DNA from: an uncultured Thiotrichales bacterium
GTDB taxonomy: Bacteria > Pseudomonadota > Gammaproteobacteria > CAIRSR01
DNA length: 64,000 bases
Direction: 5' to 3'
Assembly: GCA_903881315.1 (NCBI GenBank)
Contig: CAIRSR010000122.1
Location: forward strand, 1 to 64,000
In this document: positions 17,756-25,398 of the stretch, one piece after another
Position numbering within the stretch: position 1 is the stretch's first letter
Layout of the letters: the number at the start of each line of letters is the position of its first letter
Notes under the pieces: generated by a model
The model's input: only the letters and a program-made list of their open reading frames with translations
What the model was told of the DNA's origin: nothing
Databases searched by the model: none
Position numbers and translations under genes: made by a program

Positions 17756-18862
17756 ATGACGCGACACATGCGCTTGATGAGCATACCGTGGCTGGTAGCA
17801 GCCACCCTATTGATGGCGATCGCCTCTGTCCCTGTGCGTGCGACAGATAGCCAAGCCCTCCCACCAGAACGAGCGAACGGCCACACGATATACATGATCG
17901 GCTCCACCCTGATGGCTGATTACACGACAGCCATCATCGATCACCTAAAGAAAAACACCGACCTGCCACCACCCATCGTTTCTGAGGGAGGCTCGACGCG
18001 CGGGGTCTCGGTCTTTTGTGCCGGTATCGGCTTGAATACCCCCGACATCGTCGCCATGTCGCGCCGCATCCTCACCACCGAGCTTGAAAATTGCCGCGAT
18101 CACGGGGTAACTGACATCATCGAGATCCAGATTGGCTACGACGCCGCCGGGATTGTCTCGCGCCGCGACGATCAGGATTATCCATTAACGCTCGTGTCGA
18201 TGTACCACGCCATTGCCGCTGAACTACCCGATACCGCTGGACGCTTTACCCCCAACCGTTACCAGCGTTGGCATGATGTGGATCCAAGCCTTCCCGACAC
18301 TGAGATCCGCTTCATTCTTCCTGTCCCGAGCTTAGGTGGGCGCGCCTTCCTCGAGAATAGGATGCTACAAAGCGCCTGCCGCCACATTCCAGCCATCTCC
18401 ACTATCTTTGGTGCCGAGGATCGAGTAAGGCAGTGCGTCTCTCTGCGAACAGATAACCGCATCGTTGAATTAGATACCCCCTACGCCCAAAACGTCGTGA
18501 CGGCACTTGCGACCTCTCCGCCAGGTACGCTCGCGAATCTCCCCTTACATTTTGTTCTCGCGCACCAAGAATTCCTGAAGGTTCAACCCTTCGACGGGGT
18601 GCTGCCTGACCATGAAACAGTCTCCAACCACCAGTATGGCTTCATCCGACCTCTCTACTTCCTGGTCAAAAAGGCCCATATCAAAAACTACCTGGGAAGA
18701 GGATTGGTCGTTGGTCTACGCGAGTTCATTACCGAGATTACCCGCGAGTCCACTATCGGCCCGAGTGGCTACTTGGTAAAGATGGGGCTTTTCCCCCTGG
18801 ACGAGAAGAATCGTAAACAGACCCGCGAGACCAGCCTACGGCTCGACACTACTAACCGCTGA
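17756..18862 (+). CDS. PstS-like periplasmic substrate-binding protein
   Basis: 368 residues with a signal peptide (IPWLVAATLLMAIASVPVRATD). The mature protein has the PstS/PBP-like-2 layout: IYMIGSTLMADYTTAIIDHL, SEGGSTRGVSVFCAGIG, DIVAMSRRI, and IEIQIGYDAAGIVSRR, matching the phosphate-binding-protein family order. It may bind phosphate or another anion; no PstCAB genes are here, so it may act as a sensor or with a remote transporter. GGGAG lies 6 nt upstream of the ATG. It follows the DUF6524-type gene by 26 nt. Confidence 0.75.
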   Translation: MTRHMRLMSIPWLVAATLLMAIASVPVRATDSQALPPERANGHTIYMIGSTLMADYTTAIIDHLKKNTDLPPPIVSEGGSTRGVSVFCAGIGLNTPDIVAMSRRILTTELENCRDHGVTDIIEIQIGYDAAGIVSRRDDQDYPLTLVSMYHAIAAELPDTAGRFTPNRYQRWHDVDPSLPDTEIRFILPVPSLGGRAFLENRMLQSACRHIPAISTIFGAEDRVRQCVSLRTDNRIVELDTPYAQNVVTALATSPPGTLANLPLHFVLAHQEFLKVQPFDGVLPDHETVSNHQYGFIRPLYFLVKKAHIKNYLGRGLVVGLREFITEITRESTIGPSGYLVKMGLFPLDEKNRKQTRETSLRLDTTNR

Positions 18863-18894
18863 CGCTTCACCTTATATTAGGGAGTACGAACGAG

Positions 18895-19596
18895 ATGCAA
18901 ACTAACCAACTCACCCGTCGTTGCGTGGGCATAATGCTGGCGGTGACCCTATCTCTTGTGCCACTTATCGGCATCAGCGACACCATTTTTCCAACGACAG
19001 CAAAAACGCTCGACGGGACTAACAATCCCCCCACGGATCTCATCGACGATCGACCGACCGCCATTGGCAGCCTATTCAGCCATTCTGTGCAGGCAGTAGA
19101 ATGGGTCTGGGGTACCTTACGTGACAATGTCTTCTCCTGGATCACCCCACCGACCCCAACCAGTCTGACCCACTCCGTATCAAAACAGGATGCCGTCCAA
19201 CTCTTCAAACTGCTCGGCGACACCGGCTATAAGCTCAAGGAAATCCACACAGATGTCGGCATCATCCCAAGCTTGAGTTTCAAATTCAGTCAGTCTCGCG
19301 AACTCAGCGATGCCGACTACGAATACCTTGAAACCCAGTTGGACGAGTGGGAGCACAAAAGCCCCGGCATGTATGCCTCGCTGCAGCGGAAGATCATCAG
19401 CACCATCATGACCGTCAATCTCGGTGGTGAGTACCAGGTATCTACACTGAATGTATCGCTCTTACCATTGCCCGACGTAGCATTCACCATGTCCGCCAAC
19501 CCAAGAGCGCTTGGAGACGAAGGCCGCATCCTGATGCGCGCCATTCAACAAATCGATCGCGATGTGCAAACAATTGGGCAAGGACAAAAGAATTAG
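18895..19596 (+). CDS. Hypothetical exported protein
   Basis: 233 residues, family not recognised. N-terminal signal (RRCVGIMLAVTLSLVPLIGISDT), then a segment with aromatic residues (AVEWVWGTLRDNVFSWITPP) and a helix/strand domain (SKQDAVQLFKLLGDTGYKLKEIH to SLLPLPDVAFTMSANP). It lies 32 nt after the PstS-like gene and shares its direction. The middle is unusually polar for a membrane protein, so it is probably periplasmic. Confidence 0.6.
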   Translation: MQTNQLTRRCVGIMLAVTLSLVPLIGISDTIFPTTAKTLDGTNNPPTDLIDDRPTAIGSLFSHSVQAVEWVWGTLRDNVFSWITPPTPTSLTHSVSKQDAVQLFKLLGDTGYKLKEIHTDVGIIPSLSFKFSQSRELSDADYEYLETQLDEWEHKSPGMYASLQRKIISTIMTVNLGGEYQVSTLNVSLLPLPDVAFTMSANPRALGDEGRILMRAIQQIDRDVQTIGQGQKN

Positions 19597-19707
19597 TGTA
19601 GTATCTATGGTATGAGGGTTCTCTGTTCCTGTTGGCTCTGTCGGGCAGACAATCTCTCCCCAAATCCCTATTTCACACCAGAGATTTAGCATGATCGGGG
19701 GATTGTT

Positions 19708-20523
19708 GTGTTGTGCGAGAAAGGTTGGTTCATCCCCGCATTTAACGGAGCCCCAGGGGTATTGGCTGCCTTTGCGCTATTGAGTCTTGTGGCCTTTGTC
19801 TTGTTAGGGGGGGTGTCGTTATCGCCAGCATCCCGTGACGGCGTGTTGCATCGAATCGATTCGCTGGAAACGGCAAACCATGCGATCAACGCACGGCTCG
19901 CTGAAACTGAGCGGATGTTGGCCGAACTCCAACATGGAACGGGATCATTTGTCGGGACTCTGCCGCTCGCTGATCGGACAATTGCCGAGCAGCTTCGAGT
20001 CAACCGCCTGGCACTGGCCATCCTGCAATTGCGCATTGCTAGCCAGACCCACCTGCCGTTCGGGCCAGAGCTGGCGCTTGTACAGCAACTGGGCCGAGGT
20101 GAGGCTGGGCTGTCAGCGGCACTCACGGCACTGACCCCCAATGCGACGACGGGTGTTGCGACAGTACCTGAATTGCGAGACAGCTTCGGGGTAATCCTGT
20201 TCCCGAGGTTGCAGCCTCTACTTGAGGGAAGGGATACGGGCTCATGGACTAGCTCGGCGCTCAACTGGGTGAATCAGGTCATCCCGTTGTTCACACCATC
20301 GACTGGGAGCAACAATGCACAGAAGAAATTGGTCGTCTCCGCAACGGATAGACTAACCTCAGACGACTTACGCGGTGCCGTTCTGCAACTCTCGGAGCTA
20401 AATGGCCCTGCCGCCGCCCTCGTTGCACGCTGGCTCAAGGAAGCCAACGCGCGGCTTGCTGTGGATACCGCTTCTAATGCCCTATCCGAGATTACGGTGG
20501 CACTGTTCAACCACACCCCGTAA
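19708..20523 (+). CDS. Hypothetical membrane-anchored coiled-coil protein
   Basis: About 271 residues from a GTG preceded by GGGGGA. One membrane segment (LAAFALLSLVAFVLLGGVSLS, residues about 18-40) is followed by a coiled coil (LHRIDSLETANHAINARLAETERMLAELQ) and a helical domain; probably periplasmic. No family recognised. The opposite strand carries a 192-codon ORF at 19686-20264, judged a shadow because this frame is longer, carries a clear anchor and continues the plus-strand operon. Confidence 0.6.
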   Translation: MLCEKGWFIPAFNGAPGVLAAFALLSLVAFVLLGGVSLSPASRDGVLHRIDSLETANHAINARLAETERMLAELQHGTGSFVGTLPLADRTIAEQLRVNRLALAILQLRIASQTHLPFGPELALVQQLGRGEAGLSAALTALTPNATTGVATVPELRDSFGVILFPRLQPLLEGRDTGSWTSSALNWVNQVIPLFTPSTGSNNAQKKLVVSATDRLTSDDLRGAVLQLSELNGPAAALVARWLKEANARLAVDTASNALSEITVALFNHTP

Positions 20524-20564
20524 TGCACCTAATTTGTAGCGAAACCAACTGGAGAATGTAACCA

Positions 20565-21002
20565 ATGAAGCCAAAGATGCTAGTTCTTGCCGCCCTTTCC
20601 CTAGCCCTCGCCGGGCCTGGTGTCGTCCTTGCCGATCCAGTACCGGCACTGGCCCCCCAGGCTGTCCCCGTTGAGGCCATTCAAGCCATTGATGCCGTCA
20701 ACCAGGCCTCAGAGAACGGCAACGTACCCGTTTTCGATGGACGGGCGTTGTCCATTAGTCTTGGCACCATCGCTGGCGTACTGGTCTACAACCTGCTGCC
20801 CGGCGGCATGTTGACCGGTAGGGCTGTCCCCGCAGCGATTGGCAGAATCGGTGCCGCCGTCTCCGCACGCACAGCAGCAACCAGCCAATTACCTATGATG
20901 CTGAGCGCTGTCGCCGGCGGATTGGTTGGGGACTACTCGTATCGCAAGAGCAACCGCGTACCCAGTATCCCCGCCGGGGTCGCCGGGCGCGTCACCCCCT
21001 AA
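20565..21002 (+). CDS. Small exported protein with glycine-zipper-like segment
   Basis: 145 residues: signal peptide (MLVLAALSLALAGPGVVLADP) and a Gly/Ala-rich C-terminal half (ISLGTIAGVLVYNLLPGGM, then MLSAVAGGLVGDYSY) that resembles glycine-zipper membrane or aggregation segments. Last of the plus-strand run 17100-21002. GGAG lies about 9 nt upstream of the start. Function unknown. Confidence 0.6.
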   Translation: MKPKMLVLAALSLALAGPGVVLADPVPALAPQAVPVEAIQAIDAVNQASENGNVPVFDGRALSISLGTIAGVLVYNLLPGGMLTGRAVPAAIGRIGAAVSARTAATSQLPMMLSAVAGGLVGDYSYRKSNRVPSIPAGVAGRVTP

Positions 21003-21003
21003 T

Positions 21004-21126
21004 CGACACCGAAGAGGTGGGCTGCGGTTCATCTCTTGTGTCGTAGGACACCAACCGCTCGATGAGACGGTCATCGGGCGGGACTTTTGCCGCTCCTCGC
21101 CCGTCCGCACGGGGGGTGGTTTTTTA
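21004..21126 (+). terminator. Structured 3' end with T-run after the 17.1-21 kb operon
   Basis: The first hairpin pairs CGACAC/AAGAG (21004-21016) with CTCTT/GTGTCG (21033-21043), directly after the stop codon. A second GC-rich structure uses CGGGCG (about 21075-21080) and CGCCCG about 17 nt later. Six T residues follow at about 21120-21125. This is terminator-like; a structured 3' UTR is also possible. Confidence 0.45.
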
Positions 21127-21320
21127 TGTCTGAGAAATAGTGTTCTCGCGAGCAACATTCCCTTGTGATTTCGCACAGGTAGCGGCCTGTCCGAGCACTT
21201 GGCGCAAAAGCCTTGTGCTCTCACGCGAGGGCATCGGCTCATGCTGCGGCGCATTTTCCTGTTGGTATCGGTTCTCTGCCGCGCTATTACCTCACTCAGC
21301 CCACTAGCAGATCGTGCCTC

Positions 21321-21722
21321 TCATTTTGCGAGCGGCGGATGAATGGGCGCTCCACCACGCTCTGGCCCTCTCATACCCATGCGATCCTCTCGTCCCCACC
21401 TTGCCGCATTTTCATTAGAGCCACCGCCCATCATCCTGGGGCCAGGTTCACGCAAAACCAAACCCCTTGCAGCCGCACGCCTTTGCAACTCGGCATATTT
21501 TTGCGCCCACAGTTGAACTCGTTCCTCCGGCGTCCGAGCCGCCCTCATCTTGCGCCACATATCGAAACGCTCGGTAACGGTCATTAGATCGCGCGGGGAT
21601 ACCTCTCTCGGGGGTGCCACTTGCGCCGATGTTACAACTGCCTCTTGCGCCTGTGTCAGCACCGGGAATGCGGCCAGTGTTGAACATAACAAAGCAACAG
21701 CAACCAACGGTGATTTATTCAT
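21321..21722 (-). CDS. Small periplasmic protein of the metal-response module
   Basis: 133 residues with a signal peptide (LVAVALLCSTLAAFPVLTQAQ). The middle has a helix (RFDMWRKMRAARTPEERVQLWAQKYAEL), then a Gly/Met/Arg-rich tail with MMGGG and MGMRG. Its ATG overlaps the CDF transporter stop by 4 nt (ATGA), so the two are probably translated together. The Met-rich tail and position suggest a metal-binding helper; no family recognised. Confidence 0.65.
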   Translation of the reverse strand: MNKSPLVAVALLCSTLAAFPVLTQAQEAVVTSAQVAPPREVSPRDLMTVTERFDMWRKMRAARTPEERVQLWAQKYAELQRRAAARGLVLREPGPRMMGGGSNENAARWGREDRMGMRGPERGGAPIHPPLAK

Positions 21723-22417
21723 AAACGCCTCTCTTTAACCACCATGATATTACTTAAGTGGGCCTTCTTCTCCGGTACAGAAACCGCAACGGATTGCGAC
21801 TCTTGACGAAGCTCGGCCATTGCCTGCCGCAGTATCTGGAATGAGCCACTAAGGGCAAGTGTCGCCATCACTCCCGCAACGGCGAAGTCTGGCCAACCGC
21901 TACCGGTCACAAAGACGCCACTCGCCGCGAGCAGCACCGCGAGATTACCAATCGCATCATTGCGTGAGCAGATCCACAGGGAGCGCATGTTGCTATCCCC
22001 CCCACGAAAGGCATACAACAGACCCGCAACCGATCCGTTGGCCAAGAGGGCTATCACGCCGATGGTTCCCATAATCGGTGCCTCGGGCACAGTGCCAGCC
22101 AGCAGATGATAGAGCGTGTTCCCGACAACCCAGAGTCCAAAGACCCCCATCGTCGTCCCTTTCACCACCGACGCCATTGCTCGACGCCGCAGCGTCATCC
22201 CTAACACAAACAAGCTAATCGCGTAATTTACCGCATCGCCCAAGAAATCCAGGGCATCGGCCTGAAGCGCAGAAGAACCCGCGACGAGCCCCGCGACGAT
22301 CTCGACTAAGAACATCGTCGCGTTAACGGCCAACGCCACCCACAATATCCGCCGGATGCGGGTAGTATTGCCGTCCAATCCACTGCATCCCGCATTACAA
22401 CTACAATTTGCGCCCAT
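21719..22417 (-). CDS. Cation diffusion facilitator (CDF) family metal transporter
   Basis: 232 residues. A Cys-rich start (CSCNAGC) precedes about six membrane segments. The segment SALQADALDFLGDAVNYAIS aligns with CDF helix 2 (metal-site Asp residues) and ICSRNDAIGNLAVLLAASGV with helix 5 (Asn-Asp...Asn). The usual cytoplasmic C-terminal domain is missing, so the protein is shorter than the family norm of about 300. Probably exports a divalent heavy metal, driven by protons. Its promoter (22444-22474) has the MerR-type 19-bp spacer and the merR gene is next upstream. Confidence 0.85.
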   Translation of the reverse strand: MGANCSCNAGCSGLDGNTTRIRRILWVALAVNATMFLVEIVAGLVAGSSALQADALDFLGDAVNYAISLFVLGMTLRRRAMASVVKGTTMGVFGLWVVGNTLYHLLAGTVPEAPIMGTIGVIALLANGSVAGLLYAFRGGDSNMRSLWICSRNDAIGNLAVLLAASGVFVTGSGWPDFAVAGVMATLALSGSFQILRQAMAELRQESQSVAVSVPEKKAHLSNIMVVKERRL

Positions 22418-22443
22418 ATTGTCCCTTCTGCTGTAATCCGACC

Positions 22444-22474
22444 AGCATGAACCCTATAGCGGCTACAGAGTCAA
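22444..22474 (-). promoter_or_regulatory. MerR-type promoter/operator of the CDF gene
   Basis: On the minus strand, -35 TTGACT (22474-22469) and -10 CATGCT (22449-22444) are separated by 19 bp. The spacer contains the dyad CTGTAGCCGCTATAG. A 19-bp spacer with a central dyad is the hallmark of promoters that MerR-family activators untwist. It ends about 27 nt before the CDF start codon. Confidence 0.8.
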
Positions 22475-22522
22475 GCATCCCAACCAAAAAATCGCACCCA
22501 CCGCTCGCGTCTACCACATGTG

Positions 22523-22942
22523 TTATGGAAACGGGGCGATATCGGCTAGGGCTTCAATAATGCGACATTCCGCAATACAACACGCCTCACAACGCGCCAT
22601 ATCTAGCAGCGCATCGCGTAACCGGTTGAGTGATTCTATCTTCCCCTCCACCTCTTTCAGGTGTTCGACAGTCAGGCGGTTGGCATCCACGCAGGGTTGC
22701 TCAGGATGTTCGGCAAGACGTAGCAAGGCACGGATCGCATCAATGGAAAACCCCAGATCCCGTCCCCGGCGGATGAACAACAAACGACGAACGTGACCGG
22801 AATCGTACTGCCGATAGCCAGATGACGTCCGCGCGGGCGCAGGCAACAGACCGATGCGCTCGTAATAGCGGATCGTTTCGATAGTAACCCCGGTAGCCTT
22901 ACTCAAGACACCAATAACGATTTTATCGGTTTTTTGGGCCAT
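22523..22942 (-). CDS. MerR-family heavy-metal-responsive regulator (ZntR/CadR/PbrR type)
   Basis: 139 residues from ATG 22942. Residues 5-75 are the MerR winged helix (IGVLSKATGVTIETIRYYERIGLLP, then YRQYDSGHVRRLLFIRRGRDLGFSIDAIRALLRL). A dimer helix follows with Cys in QPCVDANRL, and a C-terminal metal loop CEACCIAECRIIEAL. This matches Zn/Cd/Pb sensors. The earlier in-frame ATG at 22975 lies inside the upstream palindrome (22948-22978), so 22942 is preferred. It should activate the CDF promoter downstream and the mirrored promoter at 22948. Confidence 0.9.
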   Translation of the reverse strand: MAQKTDKIVIGVLSKATGVTIETIRYYERIGLLPAPARTSSGYRQYDSGHVRRLLFIRRGRDLGFSIDAIRALLRLAEHPEQPCVDANRLTVEHLKEVEGKIESLNRLRDALLDMARCEACCIAECRIIEALADIAPFP

Positions 22943-22947
22943 AACAC

Positions 22948-22978
22948 TTGACTCTGTAGCCGCTACAGAGTTCATGAT
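22948..22978 (+). promoter_or_regulatory. Second MerR-type promoter, facing mlaA
   Basis: Plus-strand -35 TTGACT (22948-22953) and -10 CATGAT (22973-22978) with a 19-bp spacer holding a perfect dyad ACTCTGTAG-N3-CTACAGAGT. It is almost the same as the CDF operator and lies just upstream of merR but points the other way, towards 22998 and mlaA. It may also repress merR. Confidence 0.7.
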
Positions 22979-22997
22979 AATCGGAAGGACACGGTCG

Positions 22998-23141
22998 ATG
23001 GAAGGTCATCGATCGGCAAGTTGCGCAGTCGGCACATTCGGCCCTGCATACTGGCCGCCACCTAGCGACGTGGCAGCGTTCTGTTGCGTATCGTTGCTGC
23101 AAGACAATACGTCGTTCCCTTCCAACGTGAGTGAGTTCTAG
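22998..23141 (+). CDS. Possible 47-residue small protein
   Basis: An open frame of 47 codons starting at ATG 22998, ending TAG 23139-23141, right after the plus-strand MerR-type promoter. GGAAGGA lies about 8 nt upstream. It contains three Cys residues (SCAV; FCCVS) and no recognised domain. It could be a small metal-related protein or just chance; mlaA starts 4 nt later. Confidence 0.25.
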   Translation: MEGHRSASCAVGTFGPAYWPPPSDVAAFCCVSLLQDNTSFPSNVSEF

Positions 23142-23144
23142 GCG

Positions 23145-23870
23145 ATGAATAACATCATGAGGTTGTGTCTGGTAGCCTGTGTTTTATGGGTGGGTAGCGC
23201 CCTGGCGCTACCGGACACAATCACCCAAACCCAACAACCAACCGATACGCCCCCAGACCTATTCAAATCATTCAACCGCGCCATGTTTGGGTTCAATACC
23301 TTTTTTGCCTACTATATCGTTGATCCCACCGCCAGCACTCTCGATCAGATAACCCCCGCTTGGTTAAGAACAGCAGGCGCTAATTTCTACGAAAATCTTA
23401 CCGAACCCGAGTTCTTCTTTACCAATCTTGTTGATGGCAATATAAAGGATTCTGCCATCTCCGTTGCCAGACTTGCCGTGAATAGCACGATCGGCATTGT
23501 CGGCATATTTGATGTCGCCACCCCGCTTGGGCTAAAACGGCATCAGATAGAGATCAGTGAATCTTTCTGCAAAGCGGGAATTCCACCAGGGCCCTATGTC
23601 GTACTGCCGCTTGTCGGGGAAACCAATATCTTGGGCGGCGGCTTGATGGGGGCGCTATTAGCGACTGAGTGGTACCTGCTGAGCTTTATTGATGCTGCAG
23701 TAGCCGCAGGCGACGCCATCCTCGACACCACGGTGGGTGCTGCGAGCCTGCGCCACGTTGGCGACGTACCAGAATCTAGTCAGGGCGATCTCTACACCAA
23801 TCAGCAGAATAAATACTGGAGCGATCTCAAGAAGGCGTGTCCGTCTAAACCAGCAACCGCAAAGAACTAG
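23145..23870 (+). CDS. mlaA: MlaA (VacJ) family outer-membrane lipid-asymmetry protein
   Basis: 241 residues. A signal peptide ends near SALALP, and the MlaA core follows: PPDLFKSFNRAMFGFNTFFAYYIVDPTA, NFYENLTEPEFFFTNLVDGN, and GPYVVLPLVGETN. MlaA removes misplaced phospholipids from the outer leaflet with a porin and passes them to the Mla ABC system. A clear lipobox is not seen (the Cys at residue 12 is too early), so it may not be a lipoprotein. Other mla genes are absent, though an MlaE-type ABC fusion lies at 9090-10637. Its promoter may be the MerR-type element at 22948. Its stop shares the palindrome CTAG with the thiE stop. Confidence 0.85.
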   Translation: MNNIMRLCLVACVLWVGSALALPDTITQTQQPTDTPPDLFKSFNRAMFGFNTFFAYYIVDPTASTLDQITPAWLRTAGANFYENLTEPEFFFTNLVDGNIKDSAISVARLAVNSTIGIVGIFDVATPLGLKRHQIEISESFCKAGIPPGPYVVLPLVGETNILGGGLMGALLATEWYLLSFIDAAVAAGDAILDTTVGAASLRHVGDVPESSQGDLYTNQQNKYWSDLKKACPSKPATAKN

Positions 23871-24508
23871 CCCCCCAAGGACGCCCCCTCAACCACTCGC
23901 CGAAACCTCTCCGCTGTCCCCCGCACATCGGGCGTAACAAACAGGGCGTGGATCACCGCGAGGAGATCCGCGCCAGCCGCCACCAGAGGGGGCGCATTCT
24001 CAGGCGTAATGCCGCCAATCGCGACCAGTGGGATCGATAGGCAGCGTTTCGCTTCGGTCAAAAGGGAAGGTTTCGCCTGCAGCGCATTCGGCTTGGTCTG
24101 TGATGGAAAAAACCGACCGAAGGCGACATAGCTCGCCCCAGCACGTTCTGCCGAGAGTGCCAAAGAAAGGTCGTTATAACAAGAAACGCCAATGATGGCG
24201 GATGGGCCAAGGCGGGCGCGGGCTTGATGGAGCGGCACATCGCCCTGCCCCAGATGAACCCCCGCCGCACCAACGCGCAGCGCAAGCTCGACATCGTCAT
24301 TGATGAGCAGTGGGACATTACAACATCGACACAGCGCTTGCAGCGCCTGCGCCTCACGTTCGCGTTTTGTGTGGTCATTGCCCTTGTCGCGATACTGGAC
24401 AACGCGCACCCCACCAGCGAGGGCAAGTGTTACGTTCGCCACCAGCGCCTCCTCTGCCAGGAGGCTCGTGTCGGCGATGGCGTAAAGCCCTCTGCGGATG
24501 CTCTCCAT
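23867..24508 (-). CDS. thiE: Thiamine-phosphate synthase
   Basis: 213 residues from ATG 24508. It joins HMP-PP and thiazole phosphate to thiamine phosphate. Motifs: VVQYRDKGND, PLLINDDVELALRVGAAGVHLGQGDVP, VAFGRFFPSQTKP and VAIGGITPEN, all in the TIM-barrel order of ThiE. A longer frame to 24700 overlaps thiD and is not needed. It follows thiD by 11 nt; last gene of the rsfS-rimO-hemW-thiD-thiE run. Confidence 0.93.
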   Translation of the reverse strand: MESIRRGLYAIADTSLLAEEALVANVTLALAGGVRVVQYRDKGNDHTKREREAQALQALCRCCNVPLLINDDVELALRVGAAGVHLGQGDVPLHQARARLGPSAIIGVSCYNDLSLALSAERAGASYVAFGRFFPSQTKPNALQAKPSLLTEAKRCLSIPLVAIGGITPENAPPLVAAGADLLAVIHALFVTPDVRGTAERFRRVVEGASLGG

Positions 24509-24519
24509 GTGGCCGCCCC

Positions 24520-25347
24520 CTAGTGGTTGCCCCGACGGGACGGAATAATCCCCAAACGGCGATTGGGTACAAGCTGCCCCATCCCCACCCGATAGCCATG
24601 ACGCAACGCCGTCCAGGTAAACCCTTGGGCCTCCCGCACCGCCGTGATGAGGTCTAGGCCCTGCGCCAAAAGCGCCGCGATGGCCGAGGCCAGTGTGCAA
24701 CCCGAGCCATGATAGGTCTCAGCCAAACGCTCCCAGGTGAATTGCTCACGGACGCGATCGTTACCGTATAGGGTGTTAATCACCTGCGCGGTGCGCTCGT
24801 GACTGCCCGTAATCAGCACGTTGCGACAGCCATACGCAAGGAGTTGGTGGGCGCAGGCGTCTAGGGTATCCGCTTCGGGTGCCAGGACACGCGCCTCTTG
24901 GCTGTTGGGTGTCAGCACCGTCGTGAGCGGGAGCAACAACTCGATCATGGCCTCCGCCAGTTCGTTATCCGCGAGCAAAGCCCCACCCCCAGCCCGCACA
25001 ATCGGATCGAGGACGACCGGCAGGGTCGGATAGTCGCGCAGGATGGAGTGGATGGCCGCCACGTTCTCCACGCTGCCCACCATGCCAATCTTGATGGCGT
25101 CAACCTTCATGTCCTCCAACACGGCCCGCGCTTGCGCCACGACGAGGCTAGGGGAAACCGAGGAGAAGCTCTTTACATCGACCGTATCCTGCACCGTGAT
25201 GGAGGTCACCACCGGACTCGGGTGACCGCCAAGACACATCACGGTCTCTATGTCTGCGGCAAGCCCAGCCCCAGCGGTTGCATCATGACCAGAAAAACAC
25301 ATGACCACCGGATGGGTTGCAGGTTCTGGTAAAGGGTCTGTCGTCAT
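24520..25347 (-). CDS. thiD: Hydroxymethylpyrimidine/phosphomethylpyrimidine kinase
   Basis: 275 residues, ribokinase fold. It phosphorylates HMP and HMP-P for thiamine synthesis. CFSGHDATAGAGLAADIETV (N-terminal HMP-binding block), VLDPIVRAGGGALL, LTPNSQEARVL and the anion-hole GSGCTLASAIAALL near residue 235 are all present. Length is normal. It lies between hemW (51 nt) and thiE (11 nt). Confidence 0.94.
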   Translation of the reverse strand: MTTDPLPEPATHPVVMCFSGHDATAGAGLAADIETVMCLGGHPSPVVTSITVQDTVDVKSFSSVSPSLVVAQARAVLEDMKVDAIKIGMVGSVENVAAIHSILRDYPTLPVVLDPIVRAGGGALLADNELAEAMIELLLPLTTVLTPNSQEARVLAPEADTLDACAHQLLAYGCRNVLITGSHERTAQVINTLYGNDRVREQFTWERLAETYHGSGCTLASAIAALLAQGLDLITAVREAQGFTWTALRHGYRVGMGQLVPNRRLGIIPSRRGNH

Positions 25348-25398
25348 GGCGTCTTGTTGGGATAGTCGTGGGGGGGAGAAAGTAACTGCTCTGTTGCC

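Noticed and set aside
19686-20264. 192-codon ORF on the minus strand
   Set aside because: Ser/Arg/Ala-rich composition typical of an antisense shadow; the plus-strand gene is longer and carries a membrane anchor.
22943-22975. Earlier start (ATG 22975) for merR
   Set aside because: It lies inside the MerR palindrome and adds 11 residues foreign to the family; ATG 22942 gives the normal N-terminus.
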